In this document: positions 1 to 8,637 of the stretch, piece by piece
How the letters are laid out: each line of letters opens with the position of its first letter
Position numbering within the stretch: position 1 is the stretch's first letter
Origin: Streptomyces mashuensis
Lineage (GTDB): Bacteria > Actinomycetota > Actinomycetes > Streptomycetales > Streptomycetaceae
NCBI RefSeq assembly: GCF_014654785.1
Contig: NZ_BNBD01000001.1
Coordinates: 124,001 to 188,000 of the forward strand
Reading direction: 5' to 3'
DNA length: 64,000 nucleotides
Position numbers and translations under genes: made by a program
The notes under the pieces: generated by a model
What the model was told of the DNA's origin: nothing
Seen by the model: the letters and a program-made list of their open reading frames with translations, nothing else
The model's database searches: none

Positions 1-1068
1 CCGGAGGGCCCCGACGACGTCGTTCCGTTCCTGGAGAACGTCACCCGCGGCCGGGGCATCCCGCGCGAGCGGCTGAAAGAGGTCGGGCAGCACTACTTCC
101 TCTTCGGCGGCGTCAGCCCCATCAACGACCAGAACCGTGCACTGCTGGCGGCCCTGCGCGAGGATTTCGCCGCGCACGGCCTGGACCTGCCGGTGTACTG
201 GGGCAACCGCAACTGGGCGCCGTACCTCACCGACACTCTGCGGGAGATGGCCCGCGCCGGGCACCGCCGCGTGCTGACGCTCACCACCAGCGCGTACGCC
301 TCCTACTCCGGCTGCCGCCAGTACCGCGAGAACCTCGCCGACGCGCTCGCCGCCCTCGCGGACGAAGGGCTCCCGCTGCCGCGCGTCGACAAGCTGCGGC
401 ACTACTTCAACCACCCCGGCTTCGTCCGGCCCATGGTGGACGCGACGCTGGAGGCCCTCGCCCGGCTGCCCGAGGACGTCCGGGCCGGCGCCCACCTCGC
501 CTTCACCACGCACTCCATCCCCACCGCCGCCGCCGACACCTCCGGCACCCCGCAGGATCACGGCGACGGCGGCGCGTACGTGGCCGAGCACCTGGACGTC
601 GCCCGCACCGTGGCGGACGCGGTGCGCGCGGAGACCGGCGTCGACCACCCCTGGCAGCTCGTCTACCAGTCCCGCAGCGGCGCCCCGCACATCCCCTGGC
701 TGGAGCCCGACATCTGCGACCACCTGGAGGAGCAGCACGGCAAGGGCGTGCCCGCGGTCGTCATGGTGCCCATCGGTTTCGTCTCCGACCACATGGAGGT
801 CAAGTACGACCTCGACACGGAGGCCGCCGCCAAGGCCGCGGAGCTGGGCCTGCCCGTGACCCGCGCCGCCACCGTCGGCGCCGACCCGCGCTTCGCCGCC
901 GCCGTGCGCGAGCTGGTGCTCGAACGCGCCGCCAGCGAACGCGGCGAGCGCCCCGAGCGGTGCGCGCTGGGCGCCCTCGGCCCCAGCCACGACCTCTGCC
1001 CGGTCGGCTGCTGCCCCGCCCGGGCCCCCCGGCCCGCGGCGGCCGGCGCCGACAGCCCGTACGCGTAA
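1..1068 (+). CDS. hemH: Ferrochelatase (coproporphyrin III type), 5' end missing
   Basis: The reading frame is open from base 1, so the N-terminus lies outside the window; 355 residues are visible. The enzyme inserts ferrous iron into a porphyrin at the end of heme synthesis; in actinobacteria the substrate is expected to be coproporphyrin III. The family core LAFTTHSIP carries the metal-site histidine, and [10 protein letters not shown] with the downstream acidic [12 protein letters not shown] segment is typical. The C-terminus is cysteine-rich (C..LCPVGCCP), matching the [2Fe-2S] ligands known for actinobacterial ferrochelatases. The next gene starts 9 bases after the stop and its Shine-Dalgarno site overlaps the stop, so the two are co-transcribed. 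Identity is firm; the missing start is the only gap. Confidence 0.93.
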   Translation, partial: PEGPDDVVPFLENVTRGRGIPRERLKEVGQHYFLFGGVSPINDQNRALLAALREDFAAHGLDLPVYWGNRNWAPYLTDTLREMARAGHRRVLTLTTSAYASYSGCRQYRENLADALAALADEGLPLPRVDKLRHYFNHPGFVRPMVDATLEALARLPEDVRAGAHLAFTTHSIPTAAADTSGTPQDHGDGGAYVAEHLDVARTVADAVRAETGVDHPWQLVYQSRSGAPHIPWLEPDICDHLEEQHGKGVPAVVMVPIGFVSDHMEVKYDLDTEAAAKAAELGLPVTRAATVGADPRFAAAVRELVLERAASERGERPERCALGALGPSHDLCPVGCCPARAPRPAAAGADSPYA

Positions 1069-1076
1069 GGAGAACC

Positions 1077-1889
1077 GTGACCCACCCCGTGACCGACGCC
1101 CTCAAGGCCGAACTGCTGGCCGTCGCCCTGGAGGCCGCGGACCGCGCCGGCACGCTCCTGCGGGAGGGCCGCCCGGCCGCCCTGGGCGTCGCCGCCACCA
1201 AGACCAGCCCCATCGACGTCGTCACCGAGATGGACATCGCCGCCGAGAAGCTGATCACCGGCTTCCTGGCCGAGCGCCGCCCGCACGACGGGCTGCTGGG
1301 CGAGGAGGGCGCCAGCACGGAGGGCACCAGCGGCATCCGGTGGGTCGTGGACCCCATCGACGGCACCGTGAACTACCTCTACGGCCTGCCCTCCTGGGCC
1401 GTCTCCATCGCCGCCGAGGCCGACGGCGAGGCCGTCGTCGGCGTGGTCGCCGCCCCGGCCCGCGGCGAGACCTACCGGGCCGTCCTCGGCCAGGGCGCCT
1501 GGCTGGGCGAGCAGCGCCTGTCCGCCCGCCCGGCCCCGCCGCTGTCCCAGGCACTCATCGGCACCGGCTTCGGCTACGTGGCCGCACGGCGCGCCGCACA
1601 GGCCGAAGTGCTGCGTACCCTCCTGCCGGAGGTCCGCGACATCCGCCGCGGCGGCGCCGCCGCCATCGACCTCTGCGACGTGGCCTGCGGCCGCCTCGAC
1701 GGCTACTACGAGCGCGGCCTCAACCCCTGGGACCTGGCCGCCGGCGCCCTCATCGCCCGCGAGGCGGGCGCCCTGACGGGCGGCCGGCCGGGCGAGCCCG
1801 CCTCGGGCGAACTGACGATCGCGGCCTCCCCGGGCGTCTTCGAGCCGCTCCAGGCCCGCCTGGAGGACCTGGGCGCCTGGCACGACTGA
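1077..1889 (+). CDS. Inositol monophosphatase family protein
   Basis: 270 residues from a GTG at 1077, chosen because TAAGGAG lies directly upstream, overlapping the hemH stop codon. Both family signatures are present: WVVDPIDGTVNYLYG (metal-binding DPIDGT) near residue 90 and NPWDLAAGALIAREAG (WDxAAG) near residue 220, plus an upstream acidic LLGEEGA motif. These build the Mg-dependent phosphomonoesterase active site. The true substrate (inositol phosphate, histidinol phosphate or another sugar phosphate) cannot be read from sequence. It forms a two-gene operon with ferrochelatase, closed by a strong hairpin immediately downstream. Confidence 0.88.
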   Translation: MTHPVTDALKAELLAVALEAADRAGTLLREGRPAALGVAATKTSPIDVVTEMDIAAEKLITGFLAERRPHDGLLGEEGASTEGTSGIRWVVDPIDGTVNYLYGLPSWAVSIAAEADGEAVVGVVAAPARGETYRAVLGQGAWLGEQRLSARPAPPLSQALIGTGFGYVAARRAAQAEVLRTLLPEVRDIRRGGAAAIDLCDVACGRLDGYYERGLNPWDLAAGALIAREAGALTGGRPGEPASGELTIAASPGVFEPLQARLEDLGAWHD

Positions 1890-1916
1890 CGGGCCTCCGC
1901 CCCCACGGACAGACGA

Positions 1917-1951
1917 CGTGCCCCGGTACCGCAAGGCGGTACCGGGGCACG
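1917..1951. terminator. Bidirectional hairpin terminator
   Basis: A perfect 14-base inverted repeat (arms 1917-1930 and 1938-1951, CGTGCCCCGGTACC and its complement) with a 7-base loop lies between convergent genes, so it can end transcription from both sides. No U tract follows, which is usual in Streptomyces. Confidence 0.85.
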
Positions 1952-1962
1952 CGCGGTCCGGG

Positions 1963-2124
1963 TCAGGCGACCGTCACGCCGTGCTCGGCGGCCAGGCGGT
2001 GCAGGTCCTCCAGCTCCGCCTGTTCCACATCGGCGAGGAACTCGTCGCCCGAGCGGCGTGCACGGTCCAGGTCGGACCGGGTGGTCTCTATGCGCTGCAG
2101 AATGCCGGCGGTGAACGCGTCCAT
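1963..2124 (-). CDS. Small conserved-looking helical protein, unknown function
   Basis: 53 residues from an ATG at 2124, preceded on its strand by an AAGGGGG Shine-Dalgarno-like stretch. The sequence (MDAFTAGILQRIETTRSDL ... EQAELEDLHRLAAEHGV) is charged and predicted all-helical, with no cysteines, signal peptide or membrane segment. It reads like a two-helix coiled-coil protein. I believe similar short proteins recur in Streptomyces near this locus, but I assign no function. It is convergent with the phosphatase gene and shares its terminator. Confidence 0.65.
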   Translation of the reverse strand: MDAFTAGILQRIETTRSDLDRARRSGDEFLADVEQAELEDLHRLAAEHGVTVA

Positions 2125-2424
2125 GGTGCTGCGCCCCCTTCGTCGTGGGTCGGCGGCACGGGGGTGTGCCACGGCGAATCGATCACGTGCGTGGTGTGGT
2201 GCGCGTACGCGTCAGGCGTACGGCCAACGTGATCGGGGTGTGCTCAACGTCCTCCCCATCGCCCGCGACGCGGAAACCTTCCCCGGGGGAGTAATCCGGA
2301 ATGCCTTCCCCGTCCCCGGCGCCCCAACCCCTTACAGCCGGTTTATCGACATCCGAGGCAGGATGGAGGAACCCAGCCACCCACCCCACCCGCCCATCGG
2401 GGCCCAGAAGGAAGGACCAGCGCC

Positions 2425-3078
2425 GTGCGCGTACTCGTCGTCGAGGACGAGCAGCTGCTCGCAGACGCCGTCGCCACCGGACTGCGCCGGGAGGCCATGG
2501 CCGTCGACGTCGTGTACGACGGAGCCGCCGCCCTGGAACGCATCGCCGTCAACGACTACGACGTCATCGTCCTGGACCGGGACCTGCCCCTCGTCCACGG
2601 CGACGACGTGTGCCGGAAGGTCGTCGAGCTGGGCGTGCCCACCCGCATCCTCATGCTCACCGCCTCCGGCGACGTCAGCGACCGCGTCGCGGGCCTGGAG
2701 ATCGGCGCGGACGACTACCTGCCCAAGCCGTTCGCCTTCAGCGAGCTGACCGCCCGCGTCCGGGCCCTGGGCCGGCGCACCACCGTGGCGCTGCCGCCCG
2801 TCCTGGAGCGGGCCGGCATCAAGCTCGACCCCAACCGCCGCGAGGTCTTCCGCGACGGCCGCGAGGTGCAGCTGGCGCCCAAGGAGTTCGCCGTCCTGGA
2901 GGTGCTCATGCGCAGCGAGGGCGCCGTGGTCTCGGCCGAGCAGCTGCTCGAGAAGGCCTGGGACGAGAACACCGACCCGTTCACCAACGTCGTCCGGGTC
3001 ACCGTCATGACCCTGCGCCGCAAGCTCGGCGAGCCGCCGGTGATCGTCACCGTGCCCGGCTCGGGATACCGGATCTGA
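2425..3078 (+). CDS. cutR: OmpR-family response regulator, CutR-like
   Basis: 217 residues from a GTG at 2425 with GAAGGA upstream. Receiver domain at 1-115: acidic pocket VVEDE, phospho-acceptor D51 in VIVLDRDLP, T in MLTAS and K in LPKPF. Winged-helix DNA-binding domain at ~125-217 (LAPKEFAVLEVLM, VTVMTLRRKLGEP, GSGYRI). The length equals that of Streptomyces CutR, and CutRS sits near hemH in that genus, so the symbol rests on size and context as well as family. It pairs with the kinase starting 6 bases after its stop. CutRS has been linked to copper and secretion-stress responses; the signal here is inferred, not seen. Confidence 0.82.
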   Translation: MRVLVVEDEQLLADAVATGLRREAMAVDVVYDGAAALERIAVNDYDVIVLDRDLPLVHGDDVCRKVVELGVPTRILMLTASGDVSDRVAGLEIGADDYLPKPFAFSELTARVRALGRRTTVALPPVLERAGIKLDPNRREVFRDGREVQLAPKEFAVLEVLMRSEGAVVSAEQLLEKAWDENTDPFTNVVRVTVMTLRRKLGEPPVIVTVPGSGYRI

Positions 3079-3083
3079 TCCCC

Positions 3084-4340
3084 ATGGCCCCCGCCCCCAC
3101 CCACGCCCCCACCCCGCCGGGCGCCCCGCCCAAGCCCATGTGGGACCCGCGGCAACCGGTCGTACGCCCCTTCCCGTGGTTCCGCCCGACCATCCGCATA
3201 CGGCTCACCCTGCTGTACGGCGGCATGTTCCTGATGGCCGGCGTGCTGCTGCTGACGATCATCTACCTGCTGGCCGCCGACGCCCTGAACGCCGGCAGCC
3301 AGCCCATGGTCAGAGTGGTCGAGGGCCAGGTCAGCGTCACCGGTGCGGCCTGCCCGGGCCTCCAGACGCCGGGCCTCACCTCCGGCCAGGCCAACAGCAT
3401 CCTCGACGCCTGCACCAGCGCGCGCCGTGCCGCCGCCCTCGACGCCCTCCTGCGGCGTTCCCTCCTCGCCCTCCTCGGCCTCGCCGTGATCGCCTTCGCC
3501 TTCGGCTACGCCATGGCCGGCCGGGTCCTCTCGCCGCTGGGCAAGATCACGCGTACCGCCCGCCGGGTGGCCGGCACGGACCTGACGCGGCGGATCGAGC
3601 TGGGCGGGCCGGACGACGAGCTCAAGGAGCTGTCGGACACCTTCGACGAGATGCTGGACCGGCTGGAGCGGGCCTTCACCGCGCAGCAGCGGTTCGTCGC
3701 CAATGCCTCGCACGAGCTGCGGACGCCGCTGGCGATCAACCGGACGCTGCTGGAGGTCAGCCTCTCCGACCCCGGGGCGTCGCCGGAGCTCCAGCAGCTG
3801 GGGAAGACGCTGCTGGCCACCAACGAGCGCAGCGAGCAGCTCGTGGAGGGCCTGCTGCTGCTCGCCCGCAGCGAGAACGAGATCGTCGACCGCAAGCCCG
3901 TCGACCTCGCCGAGGTGGCCTCCCAGGCGCTGGACCAGACCCGCGCCGAGGCCCAGGCCAAGGGTGTGGAGCTGCGCGGCACGCGCGAGCCGGCCGTGGT
4001 GCAGGGCAACGGCGTGCTGCTGGAGCGGATCGCGCTGAACCTGGTGCAGAACGCCGTGCGGTACAACACCGAGGGCGGCTGGGTGGAGGTCACCACGCGT
4101 GCCCTGCCGGGGCTGGCCCTGCTGGTCGTGGAGAACACCGGGCCGGTCGTGCCCGCGTACGAGGTGGACAACATCTTCGAGCCGTTCCGCCGGCTGCGGA
4201 CGGAGCGCACGGGCAGTGACAAGGGCGTGGGCCTGGGCCTGTCCATCGTGCGCTCGGTGGCGCGGGCGCACGGCGGCCGGATCACCGCGGAGCCCCGGGA
4301 GGGGGGTGGCCTGGTGATGCGGGTCGTCCTGCCCATGTGA
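3084..4340 (+). CDS. cutS: Sensor histidine kinase, CutS-like
   Basis: 418 residues from ATG 3084 (an in-frame ATG at 3138 is an alternative). A proline-rich cytoplasmic leader is followed by TM1 (~residues 40-62), a short extracellular loop carrying two cysteines (AACPGLQTPG and ILDACTS), TM2 (~118-140), a HAMP domain, and a HisKA box with phospho-acceptor H210 in NASHELRTPL. The ATPase domain follows (NLVQNAVRYN, VENTGP, FRR, GVGLGLSIV). The cysteine pair in the small extracytoplasmic loop could be a redox or metal sensor; that is inference. Partner of the upstream regulator. Confidence 0.83.
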   Translation: MAPAPTHAPTPPGAPPKPMWDPRQPVVRPFPWFRPTIRIRLTLLYGGMFLMAGVLLLTIIYLLAADALNAGSQPMVRVVEGQVSVTGAACPGLQTPGLTSGQANSILDACTSARRAAALDALLRRSLLALLGLAVIAFAFGYAMAGRVLSPLGKITRTARRVAGTDLTRRIELGGPDDELKELSDTFDEMLDRLERAFTAQQRFVANASHELRTPLAINRTLLEVSLSDPGASPELQQLGKTLLATNERSEQLVEGLLLLARSENEIVDRKPVDLAEVASQALDQTRAEAQAKGVELRGTREPAVVQGNGVLLERIALNLVQNAVRYNTEGGWVEVTTRALPGLALLVVENTGPVVPAYEVDNIFEPFRRLRTERTGSDKGVGLGLSIVRSVARAHGGRITAEPREGGGLVMRVVLPM

Positions 4341-4342
4341 GC

Positions 4343-4404
4343 GATCATGGACCCGGTGGTGCGGCGTCCGGTATCCGGACCCGGGTGCCGGATCGCCGAT
4401 GATC
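4343..4404. terminator. Nested inverted repeat after cutS
   Basis: GATCAT (4343-4348) pairs with ATGATC (4399-4404) around an inner GTCCGG-TAT-CCGGAC hairpin (4366-4380). It starts 3 bases after the kinase stop, so it probably ends the cutRS transcript. The long partly unpaired middle lowers confidence. Confidence 0.4.
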
Positions 4405-4793
4405 TGTGACAATGGCCGCCCGGGGGTTCGCTTTGGGCGGAATCCTCCCGCTCGGGCGGACCGGCGGAGCTGTGGAATCGCTCACATGCACCGACTTCCG
4501 GCCATCTACGCAGGGTGACCGGAACCGGCCGTGGGGCGCCGGGAAAATGGGGGTTTCCGGTGGTCCTGATCACGGGAAGTACACGGAATGGCGTTGCCGC
4601 GCGCGGCGTTCGTACCGTGTACGGTCCCCTTCGCCACCCGTGCCGATCACCTCTTCAGGTGTGCGGTTGGGTGTCGATTGAGTAACAGACCTTGATGTGA
4701 GGCAAAATCTCCGCCTCGGGTCGGGCACAAGTCCGGCCTCCCACGCGTTACGTGCGCTGGAGATACCGCAGACACCCAGAGGGGGAGAGCGAC
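4405..4793. other. Intergenic region upstream of the DUF4193 gene
   Basis: About 390 bases without a convincing gene; short open frames here lack ribosome sites and coding character. It probably holds the promoter for the next gene. The TTGAGT...TTGATG...AAAATC run at about 4678-4710 is relatively AT-rich for this genome, but I cannot fix the -35/-10 pair. Confidence 0.5.
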
Positions 4794-5090
4794 ATGGCAA
4801 CGGACTACGACACCCCACGCAAGACCGACGAGGACGTCGACAGCGACAGCCTGGAAGAGCTGAAGGCCCGGCGGAACGACAAGTCCGCCTCGAGCGTCGA
4901 CGTCGACGACTTCGAGGCGGCCGAGGGCATGGAGCTGCCCGGCGCGGACCTCTCCAACGAGGAGCTGTCCGTGCGGGTGCTGCCCCGCCAGGCCGACGAG
5001 TTCACCTGCATGAGCTGCTTCCTGGTCCACCACCGCAGCCAGCTGGCCGGTGAGAAGAACGGGCAGCCCATCTGCCGCGACTGCGAGTGA
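4794..5090 (+). CDS. DUF4193 zinc-ribbon-like protein
   Basis: 98 residues from ATG 4794, with a strong GGGGGAGAG ribosome site ending four bases upstream. An acidic N-terminal half (DTPRKTDEDVDSDSLEELK) is followed by a compact metal-binding C-terminus with two CxxC pairs (FTCMSCF and ICRDCE) separated by about 20 residues. This is the actinobacterial DUF4193 architecture, conserved across the phylum and of unknown role. The resemblance of the CxxC half to zinc ribbons that contact RNA polymerase or ribosomes is suggestive only. The next gene follows after 13 bases and is probably co-transcribed. Confidence 0.85.
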   Translation: MATDYDTPRKTDEDVDSDSLEELKARRNDKSASSVDVDDFEAAEGMELPGADLSNEELSVRVLPRQADEFTCMSCFLVHHRSQLAGEKNGQPICRDCE

Positions 5091-5103
5091 GGCGGGGTCT
5101 GCG

Positions 5104-5931
5104 ATGGCAGGCTCGACCCCGTTCCGGAAGCGCCGTGCCCGGCGGTCCGGGGTGACCACCGGGCCGGAGGGGCAGGTCTCCGGCGCCCCGTCCGGGGACG
5201 CCGGCGGCCCGGCCGCGGACGAGCACGGTCACGCCGCCCCGCCGGCCACCCGTGCCGCCCGCGGCGCGGAGGCCCTGCGCAGGGGCGGCCGGGGCGCGCG
5301 GGCGGGCCTGACCGCCATCGCCGACCGCATCATCGCGAACGCCCCGCGCATCCCCGTGCGCGACCTGGCGACGCTGCGCGCCCAGTTCCCCGGCCTGGGG
5401 CCCGAGGAACTGGCCGACAAGCTCGTGGCCGGCGCCCTCAACGGCTCGTCCACCGTGGGCGCCGGAGTGGGGGCCACGGCCATGCTGCCGGTGCCGCCCG
5501 CCCTGCCGGCCGAGCTGGCGGCGCAGATGATCGGCGTCGCCGCCGTCGAGTTCAAACTGATCGCCGAGCTCCACGAGGTCTACGGCGTACGGGCGAGCGG
5601 CACACCGCGCCAGCGGGCCGTCGCCTACCTGGGCGCGTGGGCCGAGGAGCGCGGCATCGACGTGACGGCGCCGTTCACGGTGAACGCCGCCCTCGGCGGC
5701 CAGCTGCGGCGCGAGCTGCGCCAGCAGATCCTCCGGCGCTCCATGCGCAAACTTCCCACGCTCGCCCCCTTCATGATCGGCGCGGCCGTGGGCGCGGTCA
5801 TGAACCGCCGCGACACCCAGCGCCTCGCCGCCAAGGTCCGCAAGGACCTGCGCACCAAACAGGTGCCCTGGGAGGAGCTCCCGGGACCGCCGCCGCCCAA
5901 GGCTCTGGACGACGGCCTGGGCCTCGCCTAG
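5104..5931 (+). CDS. Conserved hypothetical protein, possibly EcsC-like
   Basis: 275 residues from ATG 5104. The basic, low-complexity N-terminus (~65 residues, RKRRARRSG...) precedes a conserved-looking region: IADRIIANAPRIPVRDLATL, then a glycine-rich hydrophobic stretch (GSSTVGAGVGATAMLPVPPALPAEL cut here at its core, about residues 118-142), then amphipathic helices and a second hydrophobic glycine-zipper-like run (FMIGAAVGAVMNRR). It may associate with membrane. The layout recalls the EcsC family, but I cannot confirm this without a profile search. It lies directly behind the DUF4193 gene and ahead of a convergent DUF3093 gene. Confidence 0.7.
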   Translation: MAGSTPFRKRRARRSGVTTGPEGQVSGAPSGDAGGPAADEHGHAAPPATRAARGAEALRRGGRGARAGLTAIADRIIANAPRIPVRDLATLRAQFPGLGPEELADKLVAGALNGSSTVGAGVGATAMLPVPPALPAELAAQMIGVAAVEFKLIAELHEVYGVRASGTPRQRAVAYLGAWAEERGIDVTAPFTVNAALGGQLRRELRQQILRRSMRKLPTLAPFMIGAAVGAVMNRRDTQRLAAKVRKDLRTKQVPWEELPGPPPPKALDDGLGLA

Positions 5932-5993
5932 GCCCTGCGGGGCCCCTTCGCCCCCTTCCGGCCCTCCGGGCCGCGGCGCCCCGCCACAGGGCC
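5931..5993. terminator. Possible bidirectional terminator
   Basis: GGCCCTG with an adjacent GGGGC (5931-5943) pairs with GCCCC and CAGGGCC (5978-5993) in the gap between two convergent genes. The stem is interrupted and the sequence is so GC-rich that chance pairing is possible. Confidence 0.35.
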
Positions 5994-6030
5994 GTGACGC
6001 CGCCCGTACGGGGGACCGGCGCCCGCCGGC

Positions 6031-6483
6031 TCAGGCCCGTACGGCCGACAGCGCCGCCACCAGACGCTCGGGGGAGCGGGTGGACACATAGATATAAGGC
6101 GTCGGGTCCGCCGGGTCGGTGACCTCGACCCGCACCGCCGTCGGCACGTACCCCCGCAGCAGCATGAACGCCCGCGGGTCCGCCTTGTGGGTGCGCCAGG
6201 CCCGGGCCTCCTCGGCGTCCAGCGCGTACGCCGTGCCGAGCGCCTCCAGGGGGACGCGGGCCTCGCCCGCGATCAGCACGCCGCCGGTGCCGCCGACGAC
6301 ACGAACGCGCACCGAGCCGTACGAGCTCACCGCGACGGCGGCCAGGGCCGTGCCGCCCACCAGACCGGCCAGCAGCGGCAGGGTGCCCAGCGGCAGCAGG
6401 ATCAGCCCCAGGGCGACCCCGGTGAGGACCGCGACGAACCACCAGGAGCGGGGCGCGGTGAGGCGTTCTTCGTAAGGCTGCAT
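6031..6483 (-). CDS. DUF3093 membrane protein
   Basis: 150 residues from ATG 6483 (MQPYEERLTAPRSWW). Two close hydrophobic segments form a hairpin at about residues 13-55 (WWFVAVLTGVALGLILLPLG and LLAGLVGGTALAAVAVSS), and a C-terminal cytoplasmic or extracytoplasmic domain of beta character follows. This is the DUF3093 pattern found in nearly all actinobacteria next to dut. The function is unknown. It is divergent from the thioesterase gene, with only 59 bases between the two starts, so they share a compact promoter region. Confidence 0.82.
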   Translation of the reverse strand: MQPYEERLTAPRSWWFVAVLTGVALGLILLPLGTLPLLAGLVGGTALAAVAVSSYGSVRVRVVGGTGGVLIAGEARVPLEALGTAYALDAEEARAWRTHKADPRAFMLLRGYVPTAVRVEVTDPADPTPYIYVSTRSPERLVAALSAVRA

Positions 6484-6542
6484 ACCCACAAGCTTGGCAC
6501 GGAGGGGACCCGGCGCCGCCGTCGCGGGTAAGGTCAGCCCCT

Positions 6543-7127
6543 GTGAGTGGACGAACGACAGCGCTGACACCGCCGGCCGACGCCCGGCCGCCGGTGCGGC
6601 ACCCCGAGGCACCCGCCCCCGGAGAGACCATCGGGTCGCACTACGAGCACTGCTTCGGCTGTGGCGGCGGGGTGGCCCACGGCCTCCAGCTCCAGACGCG
6701 GGCGGGCGAGGGCGTGAGCGTCACCGCCGAGTTCCAGGTCAAGGAGGCCCACCAGGGCGCCCCGGGCCTGGCGCACGGCGGGGTGCTGGCGACGGCCCTG
6801 GACGAGACGCTGGGCAGCCTGGGCTGGCTGCTGCGGACGATCGCGGTGACCGGCCGGCTGGAGACCGACTTCGTCCGCCCGGTGCCGGTCGGCACGGTGC
6901 TGCACCTCCAGGCCGAGGTCGTGGCGGTGCACGGCCGCAAGATCTACTGCACGGCCACCGGCCGCATCGGCGGCCCGGACGGCCCCGAGGCGGTGCACGC
7001 CGACGCGGTGTTCGTCGAGGTCAAGATCGACCACTTCATCGAGAACGGCCGGAAGGAAGAGATCCAGGCCGCGCTCTCCGACCCCGACCAGGTGAAGGTC
7101 GCCCGGGCGTTCGAGGTGAACCCCTGA
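6543..7127 (+). CDS. PaaI-type hot-dog thioesterase
   Basis: 194 residues from GTG 6543. The hot-dog core is clear: CFGCGGGVAHGLQLQ, then LAHGGVLATALDETLGSLG, where the HGG turn and the catalytic acidic residue on the central helix lie, then beta strands (LETDFVRPVPVGTVL, AEVVAVHGRKIYCTA). Family members cleave acyl-CoA thioesters; the acyl substrate cannot be told. An N-terminal proline-rich extension of ~28 residues and a C-terminal helix are extra. It lies upstream of dut with 26 bases between stop and start; whether they share a message is likely but not proven. Confidence 0.82.
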   Translation: MSGRTTALTPPADARPPVRHPEAPAPGETIGSHYEHCFGCGGGVAHGLQLQTRAGEGVSVTAEFQVKEAHQGAPGLAHGGVLATALDETLGSLGWLLRTIAVTGRLETDFVRPVPVGTVLHLQAEVVAVHGRKIYCTATGRIGGPDGPEAVHADAVFVEVKIDHFIENGRKEEIQAALSDPDQVKVARAFEVNP

Positions 7128-7153
7128 TCGTGAGCGTCGAACAAGGAGACAAG

Positions 7154-7651
7154 GTGCGACAGCCCGTTGACGTCCTGATCCGCCGGGTCGACCCCGACGT
7201 GCCGCTGCCCTCGTACGCCCACCCCGGGGACGCCGGCTGCGACCTGGTGACCACCGAGGCCGCCGAGCTGGCCCCGGGCGAGCGGATGGTGCTGCCCACC
7301 GGCGTGGCCGTCGCGCTGCCCGACGGGTACGCCGCCTTCGTCCACCCCCGGTCCGGGCTCGCCGCCCGGTGCGGGGTCTCCATGGTCAATGCCCCGGGCA
7401 CCATCGATGCCGGGTACCGTGGAGAGATCAAGGTGATTGTGGTCAATCTGGACCCGCGCGAGAGCGTGCGGTTCGAGAAGTACGACCGCGTCGCCCAGTT
7501 GGTCGTCCAGCAGGTCGAGAAGGTCCGCTTCCACGAGGTGGCGGAGCTTCCCGGGTCGGCCCGGGCCGAAGGCGGCTTCGGGTCCACCGGTGGCCACGCT
7601 GCTGTGGGGAATGGATTCGCTTCGGTCGCCTGCGACCGGGAAGGACAGTGA
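7154..7651 (+). CDS. dut: dUTP diphosphatase
   Basis: 165 residues. I chose GTG 7154 because AAGGAG (7143-7148) sits five bases upstream; an in-frame GTG at 7130 would add eight residues. All trimeric dUTPase motifs are visible: motif 1 PGDAGCDL, motif 2 HPRSGLA, motif 3 GTIDAGYRGEI, motif 4 RVAQLV, and the flexible C-terminal motif 5 RAEGGFGSTGG. The enzyme hydrolyses dUTP to dUMP and pyrophosphate, keeping uracil out of DNA and feeding thymidylate synthesis. Residue C in motif 1 (usually A or S next to D) is a small variation. The downstream DUF3710 gene begins one base after the stop. Confidence 0.95.
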   Translation: MRQPVDVLIRRVDPDVPLPSYAHPGDAGCDLVTTEAAELAPGERMVLPTGVAVALPDGYAAFVHPRSGLAARCGVSMVNAPGTIDAGYRGEIKVIVVNLDPRESVRFEKYDRVAQLVVQQVEKVRFHEVAELPGSARAEGGFGSTGGHAAVGNGFASVACDREGQ

Positions 7652-7652
7652 C

Positions 7653-8423
7653 GTGTTCGGTCGTCGCCGCAAGCGCAGCGAGGACGTCGTCGAGCGAGCC
7701 GATCGCATCGATGACGTGACCTCCGAGGTTTCGCCCGAGGGCGAGGTGTCGGCGGAGGACGCCGAGGAGACCCGCGTCCGGCTGGAGCCGGGCCCGCGCC
7801 CCGACGGGCCGTGGGACGTCTCCGAGGTCCACGACCCGGCGGACGGGCGCGTCGACCTCGGCGGCCTGTTCGTGCCGGGGGTCGACGGGATGGAGCTGCG
7901 GGTCGAGGTCGCCGGGGACGCGATCGTGGCCGCCACGGTCGTCCTGCGCGACAGCGCCGTCCAGCTCCAGGCGTTCGCCGCGCCCAAGCGCGAGGGCATC
8001 TGGCCCGAGGTGCGCGAGGAGATCGCGTCCGGCATCACCCAGCAGGGCGGTGTCGTGGACGAGGTCGAGGGACCGCTCGGCTGGGAGCTGCGCGCCCAGG
8101 TGCCGGTGGCCCTGCCCGACGGCACCAACGGCGTGCAGGTGGTGCGGTTCGTCGGCTGCGACGGCCCGCGCTGGTTCCTGCGTGGTGTGATCTCCGGCCA
8201 GGGCGCGGTGCAGCCGCAGACCGCGGGCCTGCTGGAGCAGATCTTCCGCGACACGGTCGTGGTGCGCGGCGAGGGCCCGATGGCCCCGCGCGACCCGATC
8301 GTCCTGAAGCTGCCCGACGACGCCCAGATGGTCGCCGAGGGCACGCCGCAGGAGCCCGGTTCGCGCTTCGCGGGCGGTGTGGACCGCCTCCAGCGCGGAC
8401 CGGAGATCAGCGAGGTCCGCTGA
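7653..8423 (+). CDS. DUF3710 protein
   Basis: 256 residues from GTG 7653; GGGAAGGAC upstream lies inside the end of dut. The N-terminus is basic then acidic (FGRRRKRSEDVVERAD ... EGEVSAEDAEE), and the rest is an alpha/beta domain with the recognisable DUF3710 stretch APKREGIWPEVREEI and GCDGPRWFLRGVISG. No catalytic motif or membrane segment is seen. It is conserved next to dut in actinobacteria. The function is unknown, and co-expression with dut is supported by the one-base gap. A strong hairpin follows. Confidence 0.85.
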   Translation: MFGRRRKRSEDVVERADRIDDVTSEVSPEGEVSAEDAEETRVRLEPGPRPDGPWDVSEVHDPADGRVDLGGLFVPGVDGMELRVEVAGDAIVAATVVLRDSAVQLQAFAAPKREGIWPEVREEIASGITQQGGVVDEVEGPLGWELRAQVPVALPDGTNGVQVVRFVGCDGPRWFLRGVISGQGAVQPQTAGLLEQIFRDTVVVRGEGPMAPRDPIVLKLPDDAQMVAEGTPQEPGSRFAGGVDRLQRGPEISEVR

Positions 8424-8451
8424 CCGCCACCGCGGCCGGAAGATGTCGTTT

Positions 8452-8490
8452 CGCTGGGCCGGAACCCGTACAACGGGTTCCGGCCCAGCG
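8452..8490. terminator. Strong hairpin terminator after the dut operon
   Basis: Perfect 18-base arms (8452-8469 and 8473-8490, CGCTGGGCCGGAACCCGT and its complement) with a 3-base ACA loop. It closes the thioesterase-dut-DUF3710 unit and insulates the kdp operon. Confidence 0.9.
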
Positions 8491-8589
8491 GCGTTTCCGC
8501 AGGTCGGGGGCGGGCGCGTATGAATGCCGTCAAGGGCGCGCCAATGGCCGTAAGGGAGGCGTCAACGCCACCGACGAGGGCGTGCGCGG

Positions 8590-8632
8590 GAGGTTTCCTC
8601 TAGGGGTCCGTTCAACCGAACCTCTCTAGGAG
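8590..8632 (+). promoter_or_regulatory. kdp leader: inverted and direct repeats at the ribosome site
   Basis: GAGGTT (8590-8595) and AACCTC (8619-8624) form an inverted repeat with 23 bases between, and CTCTAGG occurs twice, 26 bases apart (8598-8604 and 8624-8630). The second copy overlaps the AGGAG ribosome site of the first kdp mini-gene. KdpE or another regulator could bind here, or the repeats could fold over the ribosome site; both are inference. Confidence 0.4.
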
Positions 8633-8637
8633 CAACG

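Noticed and set aside
4406..4681. Short plus-strand open frame between cutS and the DUF4193 gene
   Set aside because: No ribosome site, no third-position GC pattern and no protein-like sequence.
7130..7153. GTG at 7130 as the dut start
   Set aside because: The AAGGAG site at 7143-7148 is correctly spaced for GTG 7154 and lies downstream of 7130.
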